64,000 bases of DNA from Flavobacterium sp. LC2016-12 (lineage in GTDB: Bacteria > Bacteroidota > Bacteroidia > Flavobacteriales > Flavobacteriaceae). The stretch is taken from assembly GCF_015351595.1 (NCBI RefSeq), contig NZ_JADKPT010000009.1, positions 124,001 through 188,000 of the forward strand, read 5' to 3'. The notes beneath the pieces were generated by a model. The model searched no databases. It had not been told where the DNA came from and was given only the letters and a program-made list of their open reading frames with translations. Of the stretch, positions 1 through 9,744 are shown piece after piece; the first letter of the stretch is position 1, and each line of letters opens with the position of its first letter. The translations under genes were made by a program, and so were the position numbers.

Positions 1-924
1 CATAAATGGGATGGAATTCGATCACAGACGATTATCCGCGAAAGCGAAATTTATGTCTGGTCAAGAGGTGAGGAGTTAGTAACGGATAAATATCCGGAGT
101 TTCAATCTTTTGTTGGTTTGATTCCAAATGGAACTGTTATTGATGCTGAAATTTTAGCTTTCCCAGAAGGTGAAATCGGAACTTTCAATGATTTGCAAAC
201 CCGAATTGGACGAAAAACAATTTCAGCAAGTTTACTCGAGAAAGTTCCTGTAATATTAAAAGCCTATGATATTTTAGAATGGGAAGGTCAGGATATTCGG
301 AATTTACCTTATTTAGAAAGAAGATTATTATTAGAACAATTATACGATTCCATAAAAAATAAAACAACCTCTTTTCAATTATCAGAAAGAGTTTTGCTCC
401 ATTCCTGGGAAGATGTAGCTACTGAAAGAATGCGTGCCCGCGAAATGAAAAGCGAAGGTTTGATGATAAAACGCAACGATTCGACTTATCAGGTTGGAAG
501 AAAAAAAGGCGATTGGTGGAAATGGAAAATTGAACCTTTGGTAATTGATGCTGTTTTAACCTACGCGATGCGAGGCCACGGACGAAGATCAAATCTATTT
601 ACAGATTATACTTTTGCGCTTTGGCAAACGAATGAGAAAGAGGAAAAAGAATTGGTCACTTTCGCAAAAGCATATTCCGGTTTAACCGATGCCGAATTCC
701 GACAAGTAGATGATTTCATCAAAAAAAATACTTTAGAAAGATTTGGTCCGGTTCGAAGTGTTACTCCAAAATTGGTTTTTGAAATTGGTTTTGAAGGAAT
801 TGCACTTTCAAAAAGACATAAAAGTGGTGTTGCTACGAGATTCCCAAGAATCTTGAGATGGCGGCACGACAAAAAAATTGAAGATGCCAATTCGATTGAA
901 GATTTAAAAAGTATGATTTCGTAA
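1..924 (+). CDS. ATP-dependent DNA ligase, 3' part (N-terminus outside window)
   Basis: ATP-dependent DNA ligase of the bacterial ligase-associated repair cassette; it seals nicks through a lysine-AMP intermediate. The reading frame is open from base 1. The second visible codon is the catalytic lysine of motif I (KWDGIR). Further on are DAEILAF (motif III region), EGLMIKR (motif IV) and WWKWK (motif V), then the OB-fold region ending in RFPRILRWR. So the adenylation lysine, the rest of the nucleotidyltransferase domain and the OB fold are present; the N-terminal domain lies upstream. The TTG at 118 is internal, not a start. The helicase and PdeM genes follow on the same strand. Family call is firm. 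Confidence 0.95.
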   Translation, partial: HKWDGIRSQTIIRESEIYVWSRGEELVTDKYPEFQSFVGLIPNGTVIDAEILAFPEGEIGTFNDLQTRIGRKTISASLLEKVPVILKAYDILEWEGQDIRNLPYLERRLLLEQLYDSIKNKTTSFQLSERVLLHSWEDVATERMRAREMKSEGLMIKRNDSTYQVGRKKGDWWKWKIEPLVIDAVLTYAMRGHGRRSNLFTDYTFALWQTNEKEEKELVTFAKAYSGLTDAEFRQVDDFIKKNTLERFGPVRSVTPKLVFEIGFEGIALSKRHKSGVATRFPRILRWRHDKKIEDANSIEDLKSMIS

Positions 925-1012
925 AAGGTTCAAAGGGACAAAGTTTCAAAGAAAAAAACTTTAGGAAACAGCTAAACTTTGTCCCTTTCAGGCTTTGCAA
1001 CTTTGAACCTTA
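925..1012. repeat. Intergenic inverted repeat between ligase and helicase
   Basis: Two nested pairs of arms fill nearly the whole gap: AAGGTTCAAAG at 925-935 pairs with CTTTGAACCTT at 1001-1011, and GGGACAAAGTTT at 935-946 pairs with AAACTTTGTCCC at 974-985. It begins directly after the ligase stop codon. It could act as a terminator or RNA processing hairpin, or be a dispersed palindromic repeat; there is no long T tract. Confidence 0.7.
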
Positions 1013-1021
1013 TAAAAAAAA

Positions 1022-3481
1022 ATGAAAAGAGAAGAACTATATACAATTGCCGAAAAATGGTTTCAGGATCAGGGATGGAAGTCTTTTCCTTTTCAAACCC
1101 AAACCTGGACTGCATTTCTGCAAGGCAAAAACGGTTTATTGAACGCTCCAACCGGAAGCGGAAAAACCTATGCTTTATGGTTTCCAATAGTTCTCGATTA
1201 CATTAATAAAAATCCTGACTTTAAAACTAAACATAAACCCGGATTAAAAGCAATCTGGATTACACCTTTGCGAGCGCTTTCTGTCGAAATAAAACAAGCA
1301 GCTGAACGAATTATTACCGATTTGGATTTGCCATTGACTGTTGGAATTCGTTCCGGAGATACTTCGCAAAGCGAAAGAGCTAAGCAAAGCAAAAAAATGC
1401 CTGATTTGCTGATAACAACTCCTGAAAGTTTGCAACTGCTTTTAGCCTCCAAAGAATTTGCTAAAACTTTTGCCAATTGTGGCGCTATTGTAATAGATGA
1501 ATGGCATGAATTATTAGGTACAAAACGAGGCGTTCAAATGGAATTGGCTTTGTCGCGATTAAAAACAGTGGCGCCAAAAATGAAAATTTGGGGAATTTCA
1601 GCAACAATCGGAAATCTGGAACTGGCACAACAAGTTCTGTTAGGTGTCAATTCAGAAGCTTATGAAAATTCTGTTTTAATAAAAGCGAATATCAACAAGA
1701 AAATAAAAGTGATTTCAATTCTTCCGGAGAAAATGGAAAGTTATCCCTGGCGTGGGCATTTAGGCTTGCATTTAATTGATGAGGTTGCCAAAATCATCAG
1801 AAAAAGCAAAACAACTTTAATTTTTACGAATGTGCGTTCCGTTTGCGAAATGTGGTATCAGGCAATTCTGGAGAAATATCCCGAATTTGCAGGGGAAATG
1901 GCGATGCATCACGGAAGTATTAGTAGAGAAGTTCGGCAATGGGTTGAAAACGCGATTCGGAATGAAGAATTGAAAGTGGTCGTTTGTACTTCGAGTTTAG
2001 ATTTAGGTGTTGATTTTGCCCCCGTTGAAAGTATTATTCAGATTGGTGGTCCAAAAGGCGTTGCACGTTTTTTGCAGAGAGCGGGTAGAAGTGGACATCA
2101 ACCAGGAAAGGAAAGTGTTATTTATTTTCTTGCGACACATGCAATTGAACTAATTGAAGCATCAGCACTAAAAAAAGCGGCAGCAAGAACAATTGTTGAA
2201 GACCGAATTCCGTATTTGAACAGTTGGGATGTTTTGATTCAATATCTAAATACACTTGCTGTTTCTGATGGTTTTTTTCCTGATGAAATCTACAAAGAAG
2301 TAACACAAACCTTTTGTTATCAAAATATAACTAAAGAAAACTGGAACTGGATTCTTAATTTTATCACTAACGGAAGTCAGAGTTTACAGGCTTATGATGA
2401 ATTTAAAAAAGTAGAGGTAGAAGAAGATGGACGTTTCAAAATCAATAGTAGATTAATTGCGATGCATCATAGAATGCAAATTGGAACTATCGTTGGAGAT
2501 GCAGTTCTTAACGTAAAATATTTAAGCGGAGGTTATATTGGAACCATTGAAGAATGGTTTGCTTCTAAATTGAAACCAGAAGATGTTTTTACGTTTGCCG
2601 GAAAACGACTCGAATTATTCCGTGTTAAAAATATGCAGGTTTTGGTGCGGAAGGCAGATCCTAAAAAAAGTTCTAAAACAGTTAGCTGGATGGGCGGGCG
2701 TATGGCCTTATCTGTACAAATGAGTGAATTATTAAGAGAAGAATTATATGCTGCAAATACTGAAAATTTAACTCCCGAATTAAAAGCACTAAAACCTATT
2801 TTTGACAGACAGCGAAAGGAAAGTATTGTTCCGGATGCAAATGAATTTTTAATTGAAACTTTTAAAACCAGAGAAGGATTTCATGCGATTTTTTATCCTT
2901 TTGAAGGCCGTTTTGTACACGAAGCTTTGGCAAGTATTTTGTCGTACCGAATTAGTTTGTTGTTCTCCATTACGTTTTCATTAGCCTACAATGATTACGG
3001 ATTTGAACTGCTTTCTGATCAGGAAATTGATATGGAAGCTGTTTTTGATAACGATTTATTTTCGACAGAATATGTGCATCACGATTTGCAAAAAAGCCTG
3101 AACTCGACCGAAATGGCAAGAAGAAAATTCAGGGATATTGCTGTAATCGCCGGTTTAGTTTTTACAGGAATGCCGGGGCGACCCATTAAAACCAAACATT
3201 TGCAAAGTGGCTCTCAATTGCTTTTTGAAGTTTTTCGGGATTTTGAACCCGACAATTTATTGCTGCATCAGGCGTTTATAGAAACCTTCGAACATCAGTT
3301 AGAAGAAGGACGTTTGATTCAGGCATTGGAAAGAATTAATCGACAAACGATTGTCTGGAAACAATGCATTAAGCCAACACCTTTTAGTTTTCCGATAATT
3401 ACAGACCGACTCCGCGAAAAATTATCAAGTGAAACTTTAGCAGAAAGAATCAAAAAAATGACAGCCAGTTACATGAAATAA
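1022..3481 (+). CDS. Ligase-associated DEXH-box helicase (Lhr-core type)
   Basis: An 819-residue superfamily 2 ATP-dependent helicase of the Lhr-core type encoded with repair ligases; it would unwind or remodel nucleic acid during damage repair. Visible motifs are Walker A (APTGSGKT, residues 42-49), DEWH (159-162), SATIGN (motif III), and QRAGRSGH (motif VI). The C-terminal half corresponds to the Lhr-core winged-helix and DUF4910-type region. It lies downstream of the ligase and six bases before pdeM, which fits the known three-to-four gene cassette. The ATG at 1022 starts directly after an A-rich stretch. Exact substrate is not visible from sequence. Confidence 0.95.
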   Translation: MKREELYTIAEKWFQDQGWKSFPFQTQTWTAFLQGKNGLLNAPTGSGKTYALWFPIVLDYINKNPDFKTKHKPGLKAIWITPLRALSVEIKQAAERIITDLDLPLTVGIRSGDTSQSERAKQSKKMPDLLITTPESLQLLLASKEFAKTFANCGAIVIDEWHELLGTKRGVQMELALSRLKTVAPKMKIWGISATIGNLELAQQVLLGVNSEAYENSVLIKANINKKIKVISILPEKMESYPWRGHLGLHLIDEVAKIIRKSKTTLIFTNVRSVCEMWYQAILEKYPEFAGEMAMHHGSISREVRQWVENAIRNEELKVVVCTSSLDLGVDFAPVESIIQIGGPKGVARFLQRAGRSGHQPGKESVIYFLATHAIELIEASALKKAAARTIVEDRIPYLNSWDVLIQYLNTLAVSDGFFPDEIYKEVTQTFCYQNITKENWNWILNFITNGSQSLQAYDEFKKVEVEEDGRFKINSRLIAMHHRMQIGTIVGDAVLNVKYLSGGYIGTIEEWFASKLKPEDVFTFAGKRLELFRVKNMQVLVRKADPKKSSKTVSWMGGRMALSVQMSELLREELYAANTENLTPELKALKPIFDRQRKESIVPDANEFLIETFKTREGFHAIFYPFEGRFVHEALASILSYRISLLFSITFSLAYNDYGFELLSDQEIDMEAVFDNDLFSTEYVHHDLQKSLNSTEMARRKFRDIAVIAGLVFTGMPGRPIKTKHLQSGSQLLFEVFRDFEPDNLLLHQAFIETFEHQLEEGRLIQALERINRQTIVWKQCIKPTPFSFPIITDRLREKLSSETLAERIKKMTASYMK

Positions 3482-3487
3482 TCGTTT

Positions 3488-4123
3488 ATGAGAATACTAA
3501 TTAATAATCAGAATTTTATTTTGCATCAGTCTGGTGCTGTTTTTTGGGAAGAAAAAAAGATGCTTTTGATTTCTGATGTTCATTTGGGAAAAGTGACACA
3601 TTTTAGAAAGCACGGGATCGGAATTCCGAAACAAGCCATTTTTGAAAATTTTAATCGGTTGAAAACGGTTTTAGAGCTATTTGATGCAGAAACCATTATT
3701 TTTTTGGGAGATTTATTTCATAGTAAAATTAATACTGAATGGGATTTTTTCGCGGAATGGATAAAAGAGTATTCGCAGAAAATAATTTTAGTGGAAGGGA
3801 ATCATGATATCATTTCAAAAAGTAATTATGAAGAGTTGAATATTGAAATTTACAATGAATTAATTATTGATGATTTCTTGTTGACACATCACCCTACAGA
3901 AAAAGAAAGCTTTTTTAATTTTTGTGGTCACATTCATCCTGCCATACAATTAAGAGGATTGGGAAGACAATTTTTGAATTTACCCTGTTTTTTTAGAAAA
4001 TCAAATCAATTGATTTTTCCGGCTTTTGGTGAGTTTACTGGAACTTCTTATATGACTCCAACAGAAAACGACAAAGCATACGCCATCACAAAAGAAGGAG
4101 TAATAGAAATTTCGATAAATTAA
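3488..4123 (+). CDS. pdeM: Ligase-associated phosphoesterase PdeM
   Basis: A 211-residue calcineurin-like metallophosphoesterase, the DNA end-processing member of the ligase/helicase cassette. The metal-binding motifs are in order: SDVHLGK (first Asp and His), FLGDLFH (bridging Asp), EGNHD, THHP and CGHIHP. It starts six bases after the helicase stop, so the two are co-transcribed and probably translationally coupled. Its stop codon overlaps the stop of apaG on the opposite strand by four bases. The exonuclease that usually completes the cassette would be upstream of the window. Confidence 0.92.
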   Translation: MRILINNQNFILHQSGAVFWEEKKMLLISDVHLGKVTHFRKHGIGIPKQAIFENFNRLKTVLELFDAETIIFLGDLFHSKINTEWDFFAEWIKEYSQKIILVEGNHDIISKSNYEELNIEIYNELIIDDFLLTHHPTEKESFFNFCGHIHPAIQLRGLGRQFLNLPCFFRKSNQLIFPAFGEFTGTSYMTPTENDKAYAITKEGVIEISIN

Positions 4124-4506
4124 TTTAAAGCAAAAGGAGCACACATTCTAAAGGTCGGAACAATTACTTTGAATGTTTTGGTAGTAGTAAAGTTGATCAT
4201 GTTGAAATGACCTTTCATCGCTCCGTAAGGAGATGAAAGTAAACAACCTGAGCTATAAGTGTGATTTTCTCCAGGTTTTAAAACTGGTTTTTTCCCAATA
4301 ACACCTTCTCCGTCAACAACTTCTAAGTCGTTAAGAGAGTCAAATATTTCCCAGTGACGAGAAGTTAATTGTACTGAATCTTTGCTGTGGTTTTCAATTG
4401 TAACTACATAACTAAAGGCAAAGTGAATCTTATAGTTCTTGAAGTAAGTACCTTCAAAACTAGTCAAAACAGATATTTTTATGCCTCGTGTAATCTGAGA
4501 AACCAT
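4120..4506 (-). CDS. apaG: ApaG family protein
   Basis: A 128-residue single-domain ApaG (DUF525) protein with an immunoglobulin-like fold. Family-typical segments are FAFSYVVTIEN near residue 28, LTSRHW near 47, the glycine-rich VDGEGVIGKKPVLKPGE, then SGCLLSSPYGAMKGHF. Length matches the family (about 125). The family is linked to Co/Mg resistance and to Ap4A metabolism in enterobacteria; the biochemical role in Bacteroidetes is not established. It is a single-gene unit read leftwards, convergent with pdeM and overlapping it by four bases. Confidence 0.95.
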   Translation of the reverse strand: MVSQITRGIKISVLTSFEGTYFKNYKIHFAFSYVVTIENHSKDSVQLTSRHWEIFDSLNDLEVVDGEGVIGKKPVLKPGENHTYSSGCLLSSPYGAMKGHFNMINFTTTKTFKVIVPTFRMCAPFALN

Positions 4507-4539
4507 ACTAACGTAGTATATATGTGTGTGTTATATGTG

Positions 4540-4547
4540 CAAACTTA
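4540..4547 (-). promoter_or_regulatory. Putative -7 box of apaG promoter
   Basis: The minus strand reads TAAGTTTG followed by C, a match to the Bacteroidetes -7 consensus TAnnTTTG. A TTG lies 15 bases upstream on the minus strand, slightly closer than the usual 17-23. The transcript would begin about 30 bases before the apaG ATG at 4506. Confidence 0.5.
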
Positions 4548-4585
4548 CGAAAAAAAATCGTTCAAAGAAATCCTTTAACAATGTT

Positions 4586-5845
4586 TTAATTGGTGATGTT
4601 TATGGAGTTTGCGTTTCCTTTTCCAATTACTCTTTCATATCGATCTGAACTATGTTTGTAATAAACCAGGATAGTGTACTCGTTTTCTGTTTGATAGAAA
4701 TTACCATCAATAGCATTTTCGTAGTCAATCACACCCTTTTTATCGGCTACACGATACTCAAAATTAGTGAAACCTTGCTTGATCATTACTGCTTTTTCGT
4801 AAACTCCTTTTTTTTCATCGTAGTCCATTTTGTATTCTGGAGATAAGCTGTAATTATTGAACATTCCAACAATATAAATGTCTTTGTTTAAACGAAATGC
4901 CGGAGCCGACAGGCTAAAATAAACCCACGCATAATCTGCTTCGATTTCCTGGTTGGAACCATTTATGTTTTTAACTACAAAATTTCCGTCTACATCTTCA
5001 TATAAAGTATAAATCTGGTTTGCCCTCGCCTGGCTGGTGTATAAAAAGGAACTGTAAATATCATTAGCCGAGCCTACTTTTGCAACATTATTACTTGCGG
5101 CACGAATGTCTTTATTTTCAAAATATAAAAACTCATTTCCTGCCCAAAATTGGGTCTCTTTATCGTATTTATAAACCATTTGGTTCCCGATAGTGTATTG
5201 CGGAGGAACATTTTTAATAGTGGTATTAAAATCTCCATTTTGTATTAGTAACACTTTTACGTTTTGCAAAGGGGTCTGAAAAACAATGTCATTGGAGAGT
5301 ACCGTAAATTCAAGATTTTGCTTATAATCAATATTGCTGAGGTTGCGGCTTCGTTTCACTACGGCGCCAACGGTTGAGTGATTTTCGAATAAAATGAATT
5401 TTCTGGAGAAAACAACTTCTCTGTCTTCATTCAAAATTCGCAACATATAATTTCCTGAAATTCTTAGCTGTGTAGTAAATTGGTTCGGGAAAGAAAGACG
5501 ATAATGCGAAAAAGCCTGAAGTGTATTGAAGGAATTAGAGTAATCTGTAATTCTTTGATTGTCAAAACCACGAACATAATCTGTTTTCGGAATATCAGTC
5601 GGAATCCAGTTATAATCACAATGAATTACATCAAAATAATAATTGGCTTCATTGCCAAATAAATCATCAAATTGTACTTCAAATGTCGAACCCAATTCGA
5701 AAATCGGCACTACATTGCTTCCATTCTGAATAAATGAAACGGTTTTGATATTGTATGGCGGAGTAACTTCGGTTTGTACTTCCTGGGCTTTCGCCGAAGT
5801 AAAAATGAAAAGTAAAAGTAGACTTTGAAACAAAAATTTTGGCAT
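4586..5845 (-). CDS. DUF5103 domain protein, secreted
   Basis: A 419-residue protein with a signal peptide (MPKFLFQSLLLLFIFTSAKA, then QEVQTE). I recognise it as the DUF5103 family of Bacteroidetes, which has a predominantly beta-sandwich architecture. Landmarks include YYFDVIHCDYNW near residue 70 and a C-terminal segment with YIVGMFNNY and FEYRVADKKG, resembling a starch-binding-like fold. No catalytic motif is visible. It is a single gene with its own leader, downstream of the SNF2 gene on the same strand with an 80-base gap. Function unknown; probably periplasmic or outer-membrane associated. Confidence 0.85.
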   Translation of the reverse strand: MPKFLFQSLLLLFIFTSAKAQEVQTEVTPPYNIKTVSFIQNGSNVVPIFELGSTFEVQFDDLFGNEANYYFDVIHCDYNWIPTDIPKTDYVRGFDNQRITDYSNSFNTLQAFSHYRLSFPNQFTTQLRISGNYMLRILNEDREVVFSRKFILFENHSTVGAVVKRSRNLSNIDYKQNLEFTVLSNDIVFQTPLQNVKVLLIQNGDFNTTIKNVPPQYTIGNQMVYKYDKETQFWAGNEFLYFENKDIRAASNNVAKVGSANDIYSSFLYTSQARANQIYTLYEDVDGNFVVKNINGSNQEIEADYAWVYFSLSAPAFRLNKDIYIVGMFNNYSLSPEYKMDYDEKKGVYEKAVMIKQGFTNFEYRVADKKGVIDYENAIDGNFYQTENEYTILVYYKHSSDRYERVIGKGNANSINITN

Positions 5846-5925
5846 CTTATTACGTTGTAAGATTGTAAATATAACAATTTATACAACGAAAAATAAGACG
5901 TTTTATTGGTTTTAAGAACAATTTG

Positions 5926-8826
5926 TTATGAACCAAGTATGTATTTCAAATTAACTTCTATTTCATCGTTGATATAACTTTCTTCTAAAAGTGAGTCAGA
6001 TAACAACTTTTTATTCTCCTGAAGTTTGATTATTTTTTCTTCTACCGTATTTTTCGAAATAAAGCGGATAACATTTACTTTGTTTAATTGTCCAATTCGA
6101 TGTGCTCTTCCAACTCCTTGTTTTTCTGCAAAAGGATTCCACCACGGATCTAAAAATAAAACATAAGAAGCTTTAGTAATATTCAAACCAACGCCACCGG
6201 CTTTAAGCGAAATAAAAAATAACAGAGGCTCTTCTTTTTCCTGAAATTGTTTTACCTGTTGTTGTCTTTTACTGGCCGGAGTTTCACCTGTAATTTCGCA
6301 ATACTGTATTTTGTTTTCCTTGCACCAATCTGTGTAAAAATTCAAATTAGTAACAAAGGAGCTGAAAATAATAGTCTTTTGTTTTCCTTTGACTAAATTT
6401 TCCAGATAATTAGTGACAGCAATATATTTCCCCGAATCAATTTCCGAATCCTGATCTACCATTTTCGGATGATTACTCAATTGTCTTAATTTCATCAAAG
6501 TGTTGATAATGCTGATTTTATCCGGGCTGGAACCATCCATTTTCAATAGAAAATTACGAGCTTTTGATTTTTCTTTCTCGTATAATTTTTCCTGTTCAGG
6601 ATCCATATCGCAATAATAAATCTGTTCCGTTAATTCTGGTAAATCTTTCAAAACCTGTTCTTTGGTTCGTCGTAAAATATAAGGCTGAACCAAATTTTTT
6701 AATTCAGCTAAACTGTTTTCGTCCTGCTTTTTCTCAATCGGAATTTTAAAGTTTTCTGCGAAGAAATTATAAGTCCCTAGAATATCAGGGTTTATAAACT
6801 GCATTTGCGACCATAAATCGTCCAATGAGTTTTCGATAGGCGTACCACTTAAGGCAATTTTATGAGCCGTATTTATTTTATTGATGGCTTTAAAAATCTT
6901 AGAGTTTTTATTTTTAATATATTGACTTTCGTCTAAAATTAAATAACGGAAATTATATTTTTCTAAGATTGAAATATCACGAGGTACAATACTGTAACTC
7001 GTAAAAATTAAATCTGTTGATGCTAATCTATTCGCTAACAACTTTCTGTCATTACCAACATATTGCATTTTCGAAAAATGCGGTGTAAATTTTGAAGACT
7101 CGTTATACCAGTTAAAAACCAACGAAGAAGGCAAAACAATTAGGGTTTTTAAAGGTTCTCTTTCAATGGTAGTTTCGTTTGCAAACAAATCAAAATTTGT
7201 GGTTTTAGTTGTAAAACCTAATTGTTCTTGTACAGCAACCAGAACGGCCAGGGTTTGTAATGTCTTACCAAGTCCCATATCATCAGCCAGACACGCTCCT
7301 AAATTGGAGTTAAAATGACCTAAAAGCCATTTTACACCTTCAATTTGATAAGGTCTTAAAGTTGCTTTCAGTAAATCGGAAGCGGTATATTCTGCTTTTT
7401 GAATGACATCATTTTTAATTTCCGGAATCGTATCCAAAGCAGTAAAATTACTTTTACGTAAAAGAAGAGTTTCATTTTCGGTTTTAGCCAACTTAGCCAG
7501 CGAACTGTATTTACTGAGCCATTCTAAAGGAATTAGGAAATAGTTTCCGTCAGGTAATAAAAAGAGTCTTTCTTTGCTTTTTATATTCGGAATAATTTCA
7601 CTGAAATTGATCGTAAAAACTCCAATTGTAATCATTATTTTAATGTCAAACCAATCCTCTTTTGTTTCTTCTTTTGAAGCTAAAACAGTATGACTTTCGG
7701 TAATAATTTCCTTGCTTTCGAGTTTCAGGTTTTGAATGGTAAAACCTAAGTTTTCCAATTCTTCTTTATGATCAATAACGAATTGAATATTAGCGTAAGG
7801 ATCGTGAATTTCTGCCTCTGAATTAGATCCAAATAATTCATTTTTGATTTTTATTAAGCCAAGTTCAGATAATTTGTCTGTATATAAGGTTTCATCAGAA
7901 CTTCGTTTAAACTGAATTATTTTAGGTTCATTGGCAATGCTGAAATCCACAAACGAATGTGTTTTTTTCGTTTTACTGGCATCAAATGAATAGCCATTAT
8001 AATCAAAATAAAGATTAAGATAATAACAGTTTTTAAAGAAATCATAAACAGGCTGAATCGTGCAAGAAACAATTTTGTCACGAAGTTCAATCTCAAAGCC
8101 CGTAGCTTCGATGTCGATTTTTTTAGCTATTTCAGGAATAAAACTTTTAAAGTAATCATCAACTAATTTTGAAGGTATTTCAATTGATTTTTTCTTTAAA
8201 AAAGGAGAAAGTTTTTTAGAATTAAGGTCTTTTAACTTCCCTAATTTTTTATCGATAATTAACCAGCCTGGCTCATCCAAAAGAACATCAACACTACGAT
8301 TCATGGGTAAAAATATAGTTTCATTTTCCTTTAAAGAAAGAGTGTAAGTAATTCCTTCGGCATGTTTGTCAAATTGAATTTGAGGCTCAAAATATAATGA
8401 ATCAATATTGACTCTTGACCGATAAAAATCTTTTTCAGGTCCGATATTAATGGATAACGGAAATTGTTCCTGAACAATTAAATTGTAAAAGGATTCTAAG
8501 TTAAATTTTAAGTGCTGACGAATGGCAAAATCAATTTTAGAATCTTTTTGCAAATCAGCAATTGTTTTGGCCGATTTGATTTTGGCACTGAATTTTTTGA
8601 AAACAAAGTCAGGCTTTAAAGATTCGCAAGCTGTCAGTATTTTTTTAGTATTGGAATCTAAATTCTCGAAAACAATTCCAAAACTCTCAAGTACATTCTT
8701 ACTTGCTTTTTTGTCTAAATATTTAATATCAGTAGTATTCTCAACGATATAGGATGTTGGAATATAAGTATTCAGATTTTTTTCAAAGCTGACGTCAAAA
8801 CAAAATTGAAATGATTTTGGTTCCAA
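5926..8826 (-). CDS. SNF2-family DEAD/DEAH-box helicase
   Basis: A 966-residue SWI2/SNF2 ATPase (RapA/HepA-like superfamily) that would translocate on double-stranded DNA to remodel protein-DNA complexes. The ATPase core occupies the C-terminal half: DDMGLGKTLQ (Walker A), DESQ (motif II, a DEAQ variant), LSGTPIEN (motif III), and QGVGRAHRIGQ (motif VI). The N-terminal 480 residues are poorly conserved and lack a recognisable SWIM zinc motif: I see no CxCn or CxH pattern. It stands alone, preceded by a hairpin terminator of the upstream map operon. Confidence 0.93.
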   Translation of the reverse strand: MEPKSFQFCFDVSFEKNLNTYIPTSYIVENTTDIKYLDKKASKNVLESFGIVFENLDSNTKKILTACESLKPDFVFKKFSAKIKSAKTIADLQKDSKIDFAIRQHLKFNLESFYNLIVQEQFPLSINIGPEKDFYRSRVNIDSLYFEPQIQFDKHAEGITYTLSLKENETIFLPMNRSVDVLLDEPGWLIIDKKLGKLKDLNSKKLSPFLKKKSIEIPSKLVDDYFKSFIPEIAKKIDIEATGFEIELRDKIVSCTIQPVYDFFKNCYYLNLYFDYNGYSFDASKTKKTHSFVDFSIANEPKIIQFKRSSDETLYTDKLSELGLIKIKNELFGSNSEAEIHDPYANIQFVIDHKEELENLGFTIQNLKLESKEIITESHTVLASKEETKEDWFDIKIMITIGVFTINFSEIIPNIKSKERLFLLPDGNYFLIPLEWLSKYSSLAKLAKTENETLLLRKSNFTALDTIPEIKNDVIQKAEYTASDLLKATLRPYQIEGVKWLLGHFNSNLGACLADDMGLGKTLQTLAVLVAVQEQLGFTTKTTNFDLFANETTIEREPLKTLIVLPSSLVFNWYNESSKFTPHFSKMQYVGNDRKLLANRLASTDLIFTSYSIVPRDISILEKYNFRYLILDESQYIKNKNSKIFKAINKINTAHKIALSGTPIENSLDDLWSQMQFINPDILGTYNFFAENFKIPIEKKQDENSLAELKNLVQPYILRRTKEQVLKDLPELTEQIYYCDMDPEQEKLYEKEKSKARNFLLKMDGSSPDKISIINTLMKLRQLSNHPKMVDQDSEIDSGKYIAVTNYLENLVKGKQKTIIFSSFVTNLNFYTDWCKENKIQYCEITGETPASKRQQQVKQFQEKEEPLLFFISLKAGGVGLNITKASYVLFLDPWWNPFAEKQGVGRAHRIGQLNKVNVIRFISKNTVEEKIIKLQENKKLLSDSLLEESYINDEIEVNLKYILGS

Positions 8827-8876
8827 GAGTAGGGCTGTGGTTTGGTTGGTTGTGATTTGGGAAGTGGTCCAAAACT

Positions 8877-8917
8877 TAAAAAGTTTTCAAATTATTGCTA
8901 TTTTGAAAACTTTTTAA
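8877..8917 (-). terminator. Hairpin after the map/methyltransferase operon
   Basis: A long stem pairs AAAAAGTTTTCAAA with TTTTGAAAACTTTTT around a short AT-rich loop. It sits between the methyltransferase stop at 8950 and the start of the SNF2 gene at 8826, so on the minus strand it terminates the map operon. T runs occur on both flanks. Confidence 0.65.
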
Positions 8918-8949
8918 ATGAACTTATATAACTTATGTGGTGGAAAAAA

Positions 8950-9723
8950 TTAGTTTTCCTGTTTAAAACAAAGTGGGATTATTTCTCCTTTTGCTAAACA
9001 ATATTTCTCTACCAATTCTGGTGCAATTTTATTGGTGTAATCTTCTTCGATTACGATGAAGCCAATGCTTCTTAATTTGTCAAAATAATCGCGACCGTAA
9101 ATACGAACGTGATCGTATTGTCCAAATATTTTAGCACGTTCTTTCTGGTCTGTTATCGAATCATCAGCAAAAGTAACTTCTCTCGATAAATCCTGTGGAA
9201 TTTGCAAAACGGCCATTCCGCCTGGTTTTAAAACTCTGAACAATTCCTGCATTGCTTTTGTGTCATCCGGAATATGTTCTAAAACGTGATTACACAAAAT
9301 CACATCATATTCGTTGTCTTTAAAAGGTAAATTGCAGATATCTGCTTTTACATCTGCCAAAGGCGAAAACAAATCGGTTGTGGTGTAATCCAGATTTTTT
9401 TGCTTGCGGAATAATTTATAAAAAGCTTGTTCCGGAGCGAAGTGAAGCACTTTTTTTGGCGCTGTAAAAAAATCAGTCTGATCGTTTAAATACAACCAAA
9501 GTAAACGGTGTCTTTCTAAAGAAAGTGTACTTGGTGAAAGGACATTGTTACGCTGTTTTCCGTAGCCGTAAGGCAAAAACGATCGAAAACTTTTTCCGTC
9601 GATAGGATCAGTAAATTTGTCTCCTTTTAAAGATAAAGCCAAAATTGGACGAGCCACATAACTCAAACGAATTAATAATGGACGTGGTATTGTATTAAGT
9701 ACTAATTTGAATAGTTTTTTCAC
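8950..9723 (-). CDS. Class I SAM-dependent methyltransferase
   Basis: A 257-residue Methyltransf_11-type protein. The N-terminal 60 residues include a basic helix (LVLNTIPRPLLIRLSYVAR). The Rossmann core shows VLHFAPEQ near residue 91 as a variant of motif I, TTDLFSP as the acidic loop, DVKADICNLPF, then YDVILCNHVLEHI and LKPGGMAVLQ, all typical of the family. Substrate cannot be deduced. It starts 21 bases after map on the same strand, so the two are very likely one operon; this neighbourhood does not reveal a pathway. Confidence 0.88.
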   Translation of the reverse strand: MKKLFKLVLNTIPRPLLIRLSYVARPILALSLKGDKFTDPIDGKSFRSFLPYGYGKQRNNVLSPSTLSLERHRLLWLYLNDQTDFFTAPKKVLHFAPEQAFYKLFRKQKNLDYTTTDLFSPLADVKADICNLPFKDNEYDVILCNHVLEHIPDDTKAMQELFRVLKPGGMAVLQIPQDLSREVTFADDSITDQKERAKIFGQYDHVRIYGRDYFDKLRSIGFIVIEEDYTNKIAPELVEKYCLAKGEIIPLCFKQEN

Positions 9724-9744
9724 AGGGCTAGATTCGGGTTGTAA

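Noticed and set aside
118..924. Ligase starting at 118
   Set aside because: The frame continues upstream to base 1 and includes the catalytic KWDGIR motif, so 118 is internal.
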